A DNA stretch of 64,000 nucleotides from an uncultured Porphyromonadaceae bacterium (GTDB taxonomy: Bacteria > Bacteroidota > Bacteroidia > Bacteroidales > Muribaculaceae), in NCBI GenBank assembly GCA_902495075.1, contig CABUVO010000002.1, forward strand, positions 1 through 64,000. The letters run 5' to 3'. The translations under genes were made by a program, and so were the position numbers. The notes under the pieces are model-generated. The model worked only from the letters and a program-made list of their open reading frames with translations. It did not search any database and had not been told where the DNA came from. Positions 26,051-35,452 of this stretch are shown here, piece by piece (the stretch's first letter is position 1; each line of letters begins with the position of its first letter).

Positions 26051-26463
26051 AGTAAATCTTTAATATGTTTGTTGAGGCATCCCAATTATTCTTTTAACCT
26101 ATTATCTTTCCCCTTTGACCTGTTTATCGGGCGCAGCCCGATAAATGGGGAGTCAGAGGGATTATATATTAAGGAAGGAAAGTTTACTTTGGGAATAATA
26201 ATAGATGTTGGTAATCAGGGATATATGGTTTTGGAAGCTTACTTTGAGGTTTTACCGGCAAATGTATATATAAAGAAAGGGTTGTAATTTTGTCATTGAA
26301 GTTTGCGGGATGAAAACATTATGATTTCAGTTATAATAAGACATCGGAATTTACAAGTGTTTGATTCACCAATACAATGAGAAACTCACTTCTTGGAAAA
26401 TGGCTCGCCATCCGCAACTCCAACCAAACAACAAAACACATTAACCTAAACCAATAATTCATT
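26051..26463. other. Intergenic region upstream of the second NLQG-type secreted protein
   Basis: A hairpin TTTATCGGGcgcaGCCCGATAAA (26123-26145) is followed by TGGGGA; a degenerate relative is near 640-665. A -7-like TAATTTTG lies near 26285. No gene seen. Confidence 0.5.
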
Positions 26464-27513
26464 ATGAAAAAAAATCTACTGTTTTTAGCCGCCGCAATGG
26501 CAGCCGTCTCCCTCACCGCACAAGCCGAAGTGACGTATGAATTACTCCCGAATTGTAATCCTGGGAAAGGTGTCAAAATGGTATTCAATGCTACATCGGG
26601 AGCGTATGAATGTGAATTGGGAGAAAAAGATCTTAAATCAGGCACAATTAAGATTGTAAGTGATGATCAGGAACTTATAAAAAAATATGGACAAGATTAT
26701 GGTGTCTCTAATCCCGGTGTGTGGCATACACAGTTTGGCACACCATATACTGGAGGAGTTTTGAGCGTAAGCGAAAGTGCTGAGCCAATGCAGTTGACAG
26801 ATATGTATCATCAGCTTGGAGAATCTGGTTTTACTCCTGAATATATTGCTTTCGCGGGAGGTGTAAATAATGTGAGAAATGCGAAGGTGCAATTCTGGCC
26901 TGAGACAATGAAATTAAAGATTACTGGAGAAGTTTCTGATTATAAAGAATTTGCCTTGGTGAAGCTTCCCGAAGACATAGCAACACTTCCATCCAGTGGG
27001 AAATTAGGCACTGTTTTAACTAAACTGATGCATACTGAAAATGGGATATACACAGGGGTATATGATTTCGGTGAAACTCCTGAAATGAAAGAGTTCGTAG
27101 TCGCTGCCACAGGCAATTATCATAGACCAACATATGCTATGGATCTATCCGGTATATCAACTCAAGAAGAAGGAAGTGATGAATCTATAAAATTCAGTTT
27201 AGCTGCATTTTCTTCAATCGCTGCCCAGAAACGTCCTGCCGGAAATGGTTCTGCAAAAGCTGTGGATAATTTAATTGTATCACCAATAAAAACAGATCTT
27301 ACAGGTAAATACAATGTGCGGTTTGACTCTAATACCGGTGAGCTGACACTGACACAAGATCCCGGTGGCGAAACTGGCGTAGTGGAGATGGTTGTAGAGA
27401 CAGATGCTCCTGTGGAGTATTTCAATATGCAGGGTATGCGGGTGGAAAATCCTGAGAATGGAGTATTTATCCGCCGTCAGGGCAATAAGACTACGAAGGT
27501 GAGAGTTAAATGA
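26464..27513 (+). CDS. Secreted protein with the same C-terminal domain as 22326-23138
   Basis: A 349-residue protein with a signal peptide ending SLTAQA. The body has repeated beta-type segments (for example FNATSGAYECELGEKDLKSG) with no catalytic motif seen. The C-terminal ~35 residues, EYFNMQGMRVENPENGVFIR to KVRVK, closely match the end of the 270-residue secreted protein. The shared ending suggests a common export or anchoring route, possibly type IX secretion. The two bodies are unrelated as far as I can see. Confidence 0.65.
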   Translation: MKKNLLFLAAAMAAVSLTAQAEVTYELLPNCNPGKGVKMVFNATSGAYECELGEKDLKSGTIKIVSDDQELIKKYGQDYGVSNPGVWHTQFGTPYTGGVLSVSESAEPMQLTDMYHQLGESGFTPEYIAFAGGVNNVRNAKVQFWPETMKLKITGEVSDYKEFALVKLPEDIATLPSSGKLGTVLTKLMHTENGIYTGVYDFGETPEMKEFVVAATGNYHRPTYAMDLSGISTQEEGSDESIKFSLAAFSSIAAQKRPAGNGSAKAVDNLIVSPIKTDLTGKYNVRFDSNTGELTLTQDPGGETGVVEMVVETDAPVEYFNMQGMRVENPENGVFIRRQGNKTTKVRVK

Positions 27514-27563
27514 ATATAAATAGTTTGAACCCATTCCAATTGATAATTTAAGATAGATTCACT

Positions 27564-27595
27564 GATGAGCCCGCATTTTTTTATACGGGCTCATC
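27564..27595 (+). terminator. Terminator-like hairpin
   Basis: GATGAGCCCG (27564-27573) pairs perfectly with CGGGCTCATC (27586-27595). The loop holds seven T; no T run follows the stem. Confidence 0.6.
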
Positions 27596-27609
27596 GTGGT
27601 TACACCTTC

Positions 27610-27642
27610 TCAAAGCCGCGAGCAGTGCTCGCTAAACAGAAC
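27610..27642. repeat. GCGAGCAGTGCTCGC palindromic repeat, copy 1
   Basis: The 15-bp palindrome (27618-27632) with flanks AAGCC and CTAAACAGAACC. A nearly identical copy with the same flanks is at 50041-50070. Confidence 0.7.
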
Positions 27643-27660
27643 CTAAATCAGCGAATATCC

Positions 27661-27780
27661 GATTCAATTTGGATTCAAGGGAATTAATTCGATTTGAATC
27701 AAAGGGAAATAGATTCAATTTGGATTCAAGGGGATTAATTCGATTTTAATCAAAGGAAAATAGATTCGATTTGGATTCGA
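27661..27780. repeat. 51-bp tandem repeat, about 2.3 copies
   Basis: Units at 27661-27711 and 27712-27762, with a partial third to 27780. Each contains GATTCAATTTGGATTC and the partly inverted GATTTGAATC, so it is also self-complementary. It lies just upstream of the DUF4886 gene and may affect its expression. Confidence 0.75.
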
Positions 27781-27824
27781 TGAAGATGGATTCAGGGAAT
27801 TTGATTTTGAAAAATGAGTTTGAT

Positions 27825-28829
27825 ATGAAAATAGCGAAGAAATATATATTTATGATGGCTCCTGTGTTGGTGGCTATGATGCTGGCAGGGTGCGGCGGAA
27901 GCAATGGCGATGAGCCGGAGGCGCCCAAACCTACGCCTCCAGTAGAGGAGAAGGATGTAAATCCTCCTTTCAATGCCGATGATGATGAGATCAATATTCT
28001 TTTTATCGGAAACAGTTTCACTCAAGATGCTACCGAGCATCTTCCGGGAATGCTTGAGGCTTCAGGAGTGAAGAACGTGCATATGACACGTCTCTTTCAT
28101 GGCGGTTACACTCTGCCTGAGTATCTTTCCAATTTCGATAATGAGAATATATGCGCTGCAAGGAATTACCATCCCGGTTATACGCAATGGAACAGCAATG
28201 AGTCTCAAGATGATTGTCCTGCCAAGGTGCTGAAATCAAGAGAGTGGGATATTGTGGTGCTTCAGGAGCATACCGGACGTAAGGAGGGTTGGGAATGGCC
28301 AGGCACTCTGAAAGACGCTCTCGAAGGATTGCGTAAGAAGATCAATGATGCTCAGCCGGATCATAAGCCTACAATAGTATATCTAATGTCGCAGACTTAT
28401 AGCAATGGTTCCAATGTGTTGAAGAACAGCTTCTCGGACAATCGCACAATGATGTTTGCAACCACATGTTTTGTGGCGGGAAAGGTGCTTGAACGCACTC
28501 CCATTGATAAGATCATTTCTACCGGAGCTGTTCTTGAGAATCTGCGCACTACGAGTCTGAACATTGATAACGGAATGCAGCTGACACGAGACAGTTACCA
28601 TATGGATTACGGTATCAGCCGATATGCGGCAGCGTGCGCCGTGTTTGAGACTGTCATCACTCCAACAACAGGTAAGAAGGTTGCTGACTGCAATTATCGA
28701 TATGCCAAATCGAGCACTAAGAATGGTGAATATTCCACTCCTGTGACCGATGCAAACGCCCCCGTAGCGCAAGCTGCCGCCCATGCAGCAGTTGAGAAGC
28801 CATTTGAGGTTACTGCGCTCGGATTGTAG
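27825..28829 (+). CDS. DUF4886 lipoprotein (SGNH hydrolase-like)
   Basis: I start at the Met at 27825, which gives a lipoprotein signal with AGCGG lipobox; the longer frame starts in the upstream repeat. The mature protein has a Pro/Glu linker, then INILFIGNSFTQDA, the block I motif of DUF4886/SGNH-like hydrolases, and WDIVVLQEHTGRKEGWEW. A possible catalytic Asp-His pair lies near DSYHMDYGISRYA. Such proteins are putative esterases often found in polysaccharide utilization loci. It precedes the regulator and SusCD genes on the same strand, so it probably belongs to the locus. Confidence 0.8.
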   Translation: MKIAKKYIFMMAPVLVAMMLAGCGGSNGDEPEAPKPTPPVEEKDVNPPFNADDDEINILFIGNSFTQDATEHLPGMLEASGVKNVHMTRLFHGGYTLPEYLSNFDNENICAARNYHPGYTQWNSNESQDDCPAKVLKSREWDIVVLQEHTGRKEGWEWPGTLKDALEGLRKKINDAQPDHKPTIVYLMSQTYSNGSNVLKNSFSDNRTMMFATTCFVAGKVLERTPIDKIISTGAVLENLRTTSLNIDNGMQLTRDSYHMDYGISRYAAACAVFETVITPTTGKKVADCNYRYAKSSTKNGEYSTPVTDANAPVAQAAAHAAVEKPFEVTALGL

Positions 28830-28848
28830 GAAATTGCAGGAATTGTTA

Positions 28849-28856
28849 TATATTTG
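28849..28856 (+). promoter_or_regulatory. -7 box for the DUF6377 regulator
   Basis: TATATTTG matches TAnnTTTG, 29 bp before the start codon. Confidence 0.5.
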
Positions 28857-28885
28857 CAGAATAGACACCATTTTATCCGTTATCC

Positions 28886-30595
28886 ATGAAACTCTCATTC
28901 CCTATTGTATTTGTCATTGCATTTGTATCATTTTTGCCGGCAATGGCTGTCCCCTCCAACAATGAATTGCTGGTATGTCTTGATTCATTGCTAATAAACC
29001 GCAATGATCTTGAGAAAAAACGGCAGTATATCGTTGACGATTACCGGCAAAAATTATCTAATGCACGCAATGTGGATGAGCGTTACAGACTCAATAATAT
29101 GCTCTATGAGATATATTCTCTTTATAGCATAGACTCTGCGATGAATTATCTCGAAAGAAATTTCAGGATTGCGGACACATTAGGCGACTCTCTGCGCGTT
29201 GCTGATCTTAAGATCAAGAAATCATTCCTTTATGCGGCAACGGGATTGCTGATGGAGTCGGCAAACGAGATTGCGGGGCTTAGAAGCAACAATCTGCCTC
29301 TGAACGCGAGGAAAACTTATTTTGCACAAATGGCATATCTTTATGACCACATGGCAAATTATCTTAGAATCAATCCGATCAATTCCAATGCTTATTTCGA
29401 TAAGTCGAATGCATACAAGGATTCGTTATTGTCGGTAATGGCTAAGGATGATCCGGAGTATTTATGGTATAAAGGATGGAGTCTTCTGGGAGCTTCAAAG
29501 GATAAGCGGAATGAGTTTATTCGTGAATTGCATAAGACTCTTGATAAATCCACTCTCACAACTCCCGATGATGCGAAGAATGCATATATCTTAGGATGCC
29601 TATATAACAAGAACGGTGATGCTGACAATGCTTTGCGTTATGTCGCTATGTCTGCGATTGCAGACGTTCAGCTGTGTAATCGCGACATAGCGTCGTTGCA
29701 GCGTCTGGCAATGATGTGTCTTGAAAGAGGAGATGTGGAACGTGCGCATAACTATATCGGTTACTGCATGGAAACGGCATTGAAATATCCCAACCGTGTG
29801 AGGGCAAGCACGATCGCTCCCTTGCAGCATCAGATAAACGCCGCATACCAGGAAAAACTGCGCACGCAGGAACGTATGCGCAGGGTGTTTTTGATCCTCG
29901 TGAGTATTCTGAGTGTTTGCTTTGCAGTCGCGGTTCTTGTTATCATTCGCGAAATGCGTGAGTTAAAGGAGCAGCGTAAAGGGATGGACGAGGTGAATGC
30001 ACTTCTTAACGCAAGGGTTAAAGAGCTGTCGGAAACAAAATCGCAGCTCTCGGAAGCGAATGATAAACTCTCTTCGCTCAATGCCCAACTTAAGGAGGCA
30101 AACACCGAACTCAATGAATCCAACTACGTAAAGGAAGAATATGTGGGATATGTGTTCTCACTGTGCTCACATTACATCAAGCAGATGGATGATTTCAGAC
30201 GCACAATCAACCGCCACGCCAAGGTGAAACAGTGGGATGATATTCTCACTCTTACCGAAGGGAAGAGTATGGAGAGAGATGCCCTGAAAGAATTCTATAA
30301 TAACTTTGATACGATATTCCTGCATCTTTACCCTCATTTTGTGAGTGATTTCAATTCCCTTCTTCAACCGGATCAGCAGATATTGCCCAAAGAGGGCGAG
30401 TTGCTCTCAACAGAATTGCGCATATATGCGCTCGTCAGACTTGGTATTACCGACAGCGTGAAGATTGCCGACTTTCTGCATTGCTCACCTCAGACGGTGT
30501 ATAACTATCGTTTTCGCACACGCAACAAGGCGATTCTTCCCAAAGCTGAGTTTATTGAAGCTGTGAAGACGCTTGGACATGTCGTTATCGAATAA
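28886..30595 (+). CDS. DUF6377 family regulator of the polysaccharide utilization locus
   Basis: A 569-residue protein with a signal peptide, a periplasmic TPR-like sensor region, a membrane helix (about 330-352, VFLILVSILSVCFAVAVLVI), then a coiled coil (residues about 355-415) and the C-terminal DUF6377 domain. The closing helix-turn-helix-like segment is LGITDSVKIADFLHCSPQTV. It lies 200 bp upstream of the susC-like gene on the same strand. It probably senses the glycan or its breakdown products and switches on the SusCD-GH3-GH10 operon; this role is inferred from position and family. Confidence 0.87.
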   Translation: MKLSFPIVFVIAFVSFLPAMAVPSNNELLVCLDSLLINRNDLEKKRQYIVDDYRQKLSNARNVDERYRLNNMLYEIYSLYSIDSAMNYLERNFRIADTLGDSLRVADLKIKKSFLYAATGLLMESANEIAGLRSNNLPLNARKTYFAQMAYLYDHMANYLRINPINSNAYFDKSNAYKDSLLSVMAKDDPEYLWYKGWSLLGASKDKRNEFIRELHKTLDKSTLTTPDDAKNAYILGCLYNKNGDADNALRYVAMSAIADVQLCNRDIASLQRLAMMCLERGDVERAHNYIGYCMETALKYPNRVRASTIAPLQHQINAAYQEKLRTQERMRRVFLILVSILSVCFAVAVLVIIREMRELKEQRKGMDEVNALLNARVKELSETKSQLSEANDKLSSLNAQLKEANTELNESNYVKEEYVGYVFSLCSHYIKQMDDFRRTINRHAKVKQWDDILTLTEGKSMERDALKEFYNNFDTIFLHLYPHFVSDFNSLLQPDQQILPKEGELLSTELRIYALVRLGITDSVKIADFLHCSPQTVYNYRFRTRNKAILPKAEFIEAVKTLGHVVIE

Positions 30596-30753
30596 TGAGT
30601 AATGTGCAATGTTTAATGTTTAATTGAGGAGGGGAATATTTACATTCAGGGAGAGATTAACAGCGTGCAATCGTTTGAAGATCAGGAAGAATTGGCAATA
30701 CATTGATTTACTCTTATATATTACCTGCAAGAACAACACACATTATTATAGTA

Positions 30754-30761
30754 TAATTTTG
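30754..30761 (+). promoter_or_regulatory. -7 box for the SusCD operon
   Basis: TAATTTTG matches TAnnTTTG, 33 bp before the SusC start. No strong -33 box is visible, as expected for an activated promoter. Confidence 0.6.
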
Positions 30762-30794
30762 TCATCGTAAACAATAACAACTAACCTATACCAA

Positions 30795-33761
30795 ATGAAA
30801 ACTAAACGTATTTTAATGCTGCTTTCTGTTCTGGCATTGTTTATGTCAGTTCCTTTTGCAGTATCCGCCGCCCCGATTACGGTGAACGGTACCGTGGTTG
30901 ACGAAACCGGAGAGCCGGTGATCGGCGCAACCGTAATGGTAAAAGGCACCTCTGTAGGTGCCTCGACTGATCTCGACGGCAAGTTCTCCTTCCATGCAGG
31001 GAAGGGAGCCAAGATAATTGTAACCTCGGTTGGTTACACAAGTGTGGAAGTAAAGGCGCAGCCGGAACTTAAAATCATTCTGAAGGAAGATCAGGCGCTT
31101 CTTGACGAAGTGGTGGTGATCGGTTATGGTCAGGTGAAACGTCGCGATGTCACCACTGCAATTTCCACTGTCGACAAGAAAGAGATTCAGAACCGCCCGC
31201 TTGTCACGGCAGGTCAGGCACTTCAGGGAAAGGCAGCTGGCGTGCAGGTGATTCAAGGTACGGGTCAACCCGGTGCGGAACCGGCAATACGTATTCGCGG
31301 GGCTTCCTCTTTTAATGGCGACAATGATCCGCTATATGTTGTTGACGGAGTTGTAACCAGTTCTATCAAATATCTTGCACCGACCGAAATAGAAAGTATG
31401 CAGGTGCTCAAAGATGCCTCGGCTGCCGCGATTTATGGTAGCCGCGCAGCTAATGGTGTGATCCTTATCACTACCAAAGGTGCCGACAGCGAGAAAGCGA
31501 AGGTATCGCTTTCGTTGAGTTATGGTGTGACCGATGTGGTGAATAAGTTCGATGTCCTCAACGTGGCTCAATATAAAGAACTGCAGGATGAAATTGTAGG
31601 AGGTATCGCTCTCCCTGATGGTCTTACGGATCAGACCGACTGGTTTAAGGAAACATATAAGACGGGAAGCACTCAGAACTATCAGGTGTCGATAGCCCAG
31701 AAAGGTAAGTCGATGAGTTATTACATCTCCGGAGGATATGCCCGTGACAATGGTATTATCCAGAGTTCTTTCTATCAGCGTTATAATTTCCGCGTGAAAG
31801 TGGATGGTGAAATTCGCAAATGGTTGAAGATCGGTGCAAATGTTGCCTATTCCGATGCCATGTCGAATGCCGGAGGTGCTTTTGGAACTGGTGCCAATCG
31901 TGGCGGTGTCGTGCTTGCCGTGATAAATACACCTACCTATGCTCCGGTATGGGATCCAGATAACCCCGGACAGTATTATTCCAACTTCTATGGAATGGCG
32001 AATTATGGCAGCCCGGCAGAGAATCAGGCGCGCACAGCCAATACGCGCTATCGTCTTCATTATTTTCTTGCCACCGGCGATCTTCTTTTCACTATTTTGC
32101 CGAACCTTACGCTCCAAAGCAAATATACCTTGCGACGCAATAACGGACATGACACAACATTCCTTGACCCGATTTCCACTCAGGCAGGTCGTGATGCCCA
32201 TGGAAAAGGTACTGATGCACGCAACACCAACACTCAGCAGATGTGGGATAATATCCTCAATTATAATCTTGAACTCAAGGCACATCGGTTAGATGTGATG
32301 CTCGGTTCATCGTGGACTGACTCGGATTATCGCAACAGCTATATCGAAGGTTCCTGTTTCCGGGATGGAGATATTCAAACCTTGAATGCCGCCAACAAGA
32401 TATCGTGGGATTCAACAGCCACCAACATCACTGAATGGGGCATCCTCTCGTTTTTCGGGCGTGTGGCTTACAATTTCGACTCCCGTTATCTTGTTACCGC
32501 CAATCTGCGTTATGATGGTTCTTCAAGATTGCATCCCGATCGCCGCTGGAAAGCTTTCCCTTCATTTTCGGCAGCATGGCGTGCTTCGGAGGAGTCTTTC
32601 CTTAAGAATGTTGGATGGATCTCCGATCTCAAACTGCGAGGCGGTTGGGGAAAGACCGGCAATCAGGGAGGTATCGGTGAATATGCTTATCTTCAGCGCT
32701 ATGGCTACAATCGCGTGGAATGGTGGGTGGCAGGCAATGAATTCTCAGCGCCCTCCATTAAACAATCGAATCTTCGCACACCAGACCTTACCTGGGAGAC
32801 AACGACATCTACCGACATTGGTGTTGATTTCTCAATCTTCAACGGTCGCTGGCAATTCAATGCCGACTGGTATTACAAGAAAACTACAAATATGCTTATG
32901 ACCGTGGCTCTTCCCGCCGGTTCGGCAGTGGCAAGCTCTATCCAGCGAAACGAGGGCGCGATGACAAACAAAGGTTTTGAATTTTCAATCTATTCGCATA
33001 ATATCCAAGGTGAGTTTTCATGGGCAACATCGCTCAACATGAGTTTCAACCGCAACCGTCTTGATGATCTTCAGCTCAAGAAGATTTACACATCGGTTAA
33101 TGCTCCTTCGTCAAATGAAGACATCGTGCGCAATGAGCCGGGGCGTCCGCTTTCAGGATTCTATGGTTACATAGCAGATGGTGTGGATCCTGAAACCGGC
33201 GACATGATATACCGGGATTTAAATGGAGATGGTCGTATTTCTGCTTCTGACCGCACCTATATCGGCGATCCGAACCCTGATTTCACATATGGTATGACAA
33301 ACACTTTCTCTTGGAAAGGTTTTGACCTGAGCATCTTTATTCAGGGTTCTTACGGCAATGACATCTATAACCTTTCGCGTCATAACACGGAGGGCATGTT
33401 CGACGGCAAGAACCAGACTACAGTTGTGCTCGATCGCTGGCGTATTCCGGGTCAGATTACGGATGTGCCCCGCGCAAGCTTCACGCTCCGCAATTCAACA
33501 TATTTTGTGGAAGACGGCAGCTATCTTCGACTGAAAAATATTTCTCTATCGTATAATTTCAGCGGGAAATGGATGAAGAAGATAGGTCTGTCACGTCTGC
33601 AGCCTTATTTTACCGCAACGAACCTTCTTACCTGGACAAAATACAAGGGTATGGACCCGGAGGTGAACCAGTATGGCAACTCCGGTGCGGTGCAAGGTGT
33701 GGATTATGGCACATATCCCCATTGCCGCAGTTATGTGTTCGGCTTGAACGTGGAATTTTAA
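30795..33761 (+). CDS. SusC/RagA-type TonB-dependent glycan importer
   Basis: A 988-residue outer-membrane transporter. Signal peptide (ending VSAAP), carboxypeptidase D-like regulatory domain (NGTVVDETGEPVIGATVMVK, residues about 30-105), TonB box region DEVVVIGYG, plug domain (about 115-235, with AIRIRGASSFNGDNDPLYVVDGV and LKDASAAAIYGSRAANGVI), then the 22-strand barrel ending YVFGLNVEF. It imports oligosaccharides across the outer membrane with its SusD partner, encoded 24 bp downstream. It belongs to a locus with a GH3-GH10 enzyme, so a xylan-type oligosaccharide is the likely substrate. Confidence 0.96.
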   Translation: MKTKRILMLLSVLALFMSVPFAVSAAPITVNGTVVDETGEPVIGATVMVKGTSVGASTDLDGKFSFHAGKGAKIIVTSVGYTSVEVKAQPELKIILKEDQALLDEVVVIGYGQVKRRDVTTAISTVDKKEIQNRPLVTAGQALQGKAAGVQVIQGTGQPGAEPAIRIRGASSFNGDNDPLYVVDGVVTSSIKYLAPTEIESMQVLKDASAAAIYGSRAANGVILITTKGADSEKAKVSLSLSYGVTDVVNKFDVLNVAQYKELQDEIVGGIALPDGLTDQTDWFKETYKTGSTQNYQVSIAQKGKSMSYYISGGYARDNGIIQSSFYQRYNFRVKVDGEIRKWLKIGANVAYSDAMSNAGGAFGTGANRGGVVLAVINTPTYAPVWDPDNPGQYYSNFYGMANYGSPAENQARTANTRYRLHYFLATGDLLFTILPNLTLQSKYTLRRNNGHDTTFLDPISTQAGRDAHGKGTDARNTNTQQMWDNILNYNLELKAHRLDVMLGSSWTDSDYRNSYIEGSCFRDGDIQTLNAANKISWDSTATNITEWGILSFFGRVAYNFDSRYLVTANLRYDGSSRLHPDRRWKAFPSFSAAWRASEESFLKNVGWISDLKLRGGWGKTGNQGGIGEYAYLQRYGYNRVEWWVAGNEFSAPSIKQSNLRTPDLTWETTTSTDIGVDFSIFNGRWQFNADWYYKKTTNMLMTVALPAGSAVASSIQRNEGAMTNKGFEFSIYSHNIQGEFSWATSLNMSFNRNRLDDLQLKKIYTSVNAPSSNEDIVRNEPGRPLSGFYGYIADGVDPETGDMIYRDLNGDGRISASDRTYIGDPNPDFTYGMTNTFSWKGFDLSIFIQGSYGNDIYNLSRHNTEGMFDGKNQTTVVLDRWRIPGQITDVPRASFTLRNSTYFVEDGSYLRLKNISLSYNFSGKWMKKIGLSRLQPYFTATNLLTWTKYKGMDPEVNQYGNSGAVQGVDYGTYPHCRSYVFGLNVEF

Positions 33762-33785
33762 CTAACTTAAAATCAATTGAAAGTT

Positions 33786-35327
33786 ATGAAACTCAAATAT
33801 ATATTAATCGGTTTCGCATCAGTCACTTTGCTTCCCTCCTGCGATTTGCAGTATGATCCGAAGGGAATCTACAGCGATGTCACGGAAGGTGTGAATGAAG
33901 AGGGGGAGGAACTTGTATTCAAGACTCGCGAGGATGTTGAGATTTATCTTCAGGATCTCTATGTGAGACCCACTGAGAATAATACGCAGTACAACTGGTT
34001 TCGCGACCAGATGATGATCTCAGATGCGCATTCAGATAACGCCTATGCCGGCACATCCGGAGCGGAGGTTGTCAGCATAGAAAACAATGCCGTGGATGCC
34101 CCTCATATGATGATAGAACGTCTGTGGACCCGCTGGATGGATGATGTCGCATTTGTCAATAAGCTTATCTGCAATGTGGATAACGTGCTTGATGGCTCAC
34201 TGTCTCAGGAGGAGATAGACAGATACAAGGCGCAGGGAATGATCTTCCGCGCCATAGTATGGTTCGATATGGCAAGGATGTGGGGAAACATCCCTTTGGT
34301 GGAGTCGGTTGCCGGGAATATCACTGCAGATAACATTGAAGAGGTATATCCCGCATATTTCCCGGAGCAGAAAACTGAGGAGGAGGCATACCGCAAAATA
34401 GAGGAGGATCTCCTTTTTGCACTTGAACATGCTCCTGATGCCCGCGGGAACAAGACCCTTTTCTCAAAGGAGGTGGCTTTGTGTCTGCTGGCGAAGATAT
34501 ATGCCGAAAAGCCGATACGCGACTATTCGAAGGTGGTTTACTATGCTGATCAGCTTGCTGCCCGAGGTTATGATCTTGTGGATGATTACGAAAAACTTTT
34601 CGCCCTTGACGGCAATCCTAATGAAGATCCCTCCAAGAGTGCGATTCCGGCATATTCCAATACGGTGGAATCTATTCTTGAGTTCCATTTTATTGTCGGA
34701 TCAAACAATAAGAACACCGTAACTATTTTCGGGCGAGACTGGGCAAAGTGGGATTCTCAGTTTACCTGGGCGAAATGGGTGACACCTTCTCGCGATCTCA
34801 TCGCAGCGTTTGAATCGGAAGGTGATACCAAACGTCTCAACTCAAGTGTGGTGTATTATTCCTGCAACTGGAGCAAATATTATCCTTCCGACAATTATCC
34901 GTTTATGTTCAAGTCGCGTTCACGCTATAGCACATGGATAAAATTCCGCTATGCTGACATTCTTCTACTCAAGGCTGAGGCATACATAATGGGACCGAAC
35001 ATGAATCTCAATGCGGCAGCCGACATTATCGACAGGATTCGCGAGCGTGTAGGTCTCGATAAACTCTCTTCGACAGTGCGCGGCAACAAGGAGCTGATGT
35101 TAAACGCCTATATGAAGGAGCGTCGTCTGGAACTTGCATTCGAGTGGCAACGCTGGTTTGATCTTGTGCGTCTTGATAAAGTTGAGGAGGTGATGAACGG
35201 TCTCCAGAGTCGTGACAGCGGTCATCTCGCCTTTGTGAACCTTTTCAATCAGGATTCGTATCGTTTCCCTATTCCTCAGAGCGTGATAGACACCAACGAC
35301 AATTTCGTTCAGAATCCCGGGTACTAA
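33786..35327 (+). CDS. SusD/RagB-type glycan-binding lipoprotein
   Basis: I use the ATG at 33786 rather than the TTG at 33777. The 513-residue lipoprotein has lipobox LPSC and the helical SusD fold, with the usual EIDRYKAQGMIFRAIVWFDM and WGNIPLV segments. The C-terminal half has IKFRYADILLLKAEAYI, MKERRLELAFEWQRWFDL and the closing FPIPQSVIDTNDNFVQNPGY. It caps the SusC barrel and delivers glycan to it. A strong hairpin follows, separating it from the next lipoprotein gene. Confidence 0.96.
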   Translation: MKLKYILIGFASVTLLPSCDLQYDPKGIYSDVTEGVNEEGEELVFKTREDVEIYLQDLYVRPTENNTQYNWFRDQMMISDAHSDNAYAGTSGAEVVSIENNAVDAPHMMIERLWTRWMDDVAFVNKLICNVDNVLDGSLSQEEIDRYKAQGMIFRAIVWFDMARMWGNIPLVESVAGNITADNIEEVYPAYFPEQKTEEEAYRKIEEDLLFALEHAPDARGNKTLFSKEVALCLLAKIYAEKPIRDYSKVVYYADQLAARGYDLVDDYEKLFALDGNPNEDPSKSAIPAYSNTVESILEFHFIVGSNNKNTVTIFGRDWAKWDSQFTWAKWVTPSRDLIAAFESEGDTKRLNSSVVYYSCNWSKYYPSDNYPFMFKSRSRYSTWIKFRYADILLLKAEAYIMGPNMNLNAAADIIDRIRERVGLDKLSSTVRGNKELMLNAYMKERRLELAFEWQRWFDLVRLDKVEEVMNGLQSRDSGHLAFVNLFNQDSYRFPIPQSVIDTNDNFVQNPGY

Positions 35328-35336
35328 TATCATTAA

Positions 35337-35362
35337 TTCAACTTTAGCAAGCTAAAGTTGAA
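35337..35362 (+). promoter_or_regulatory. Perfect hairpin after the susD-like gene
   Basis: TTCAACTTTAGC (35337-35348) pairs perfectly with 35351-35362 across a 2-nt gap. No T run follows. It may stabilise the upstream susCD mRNA or attenuate read-through. Degenerate copies of ACTTTAAGTTGAAGCTTGC follow near 35408-35430. Confidence 0.6.
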
Positions 35363-35452
35363 GTTTATGAGTTTAATCACGCTTCGCGCAGTTTATAAGT
35401 TCTTAAACTTTAAGTTGAAGCTTGCGAAACTTAAATCATTAAACAATAGATT

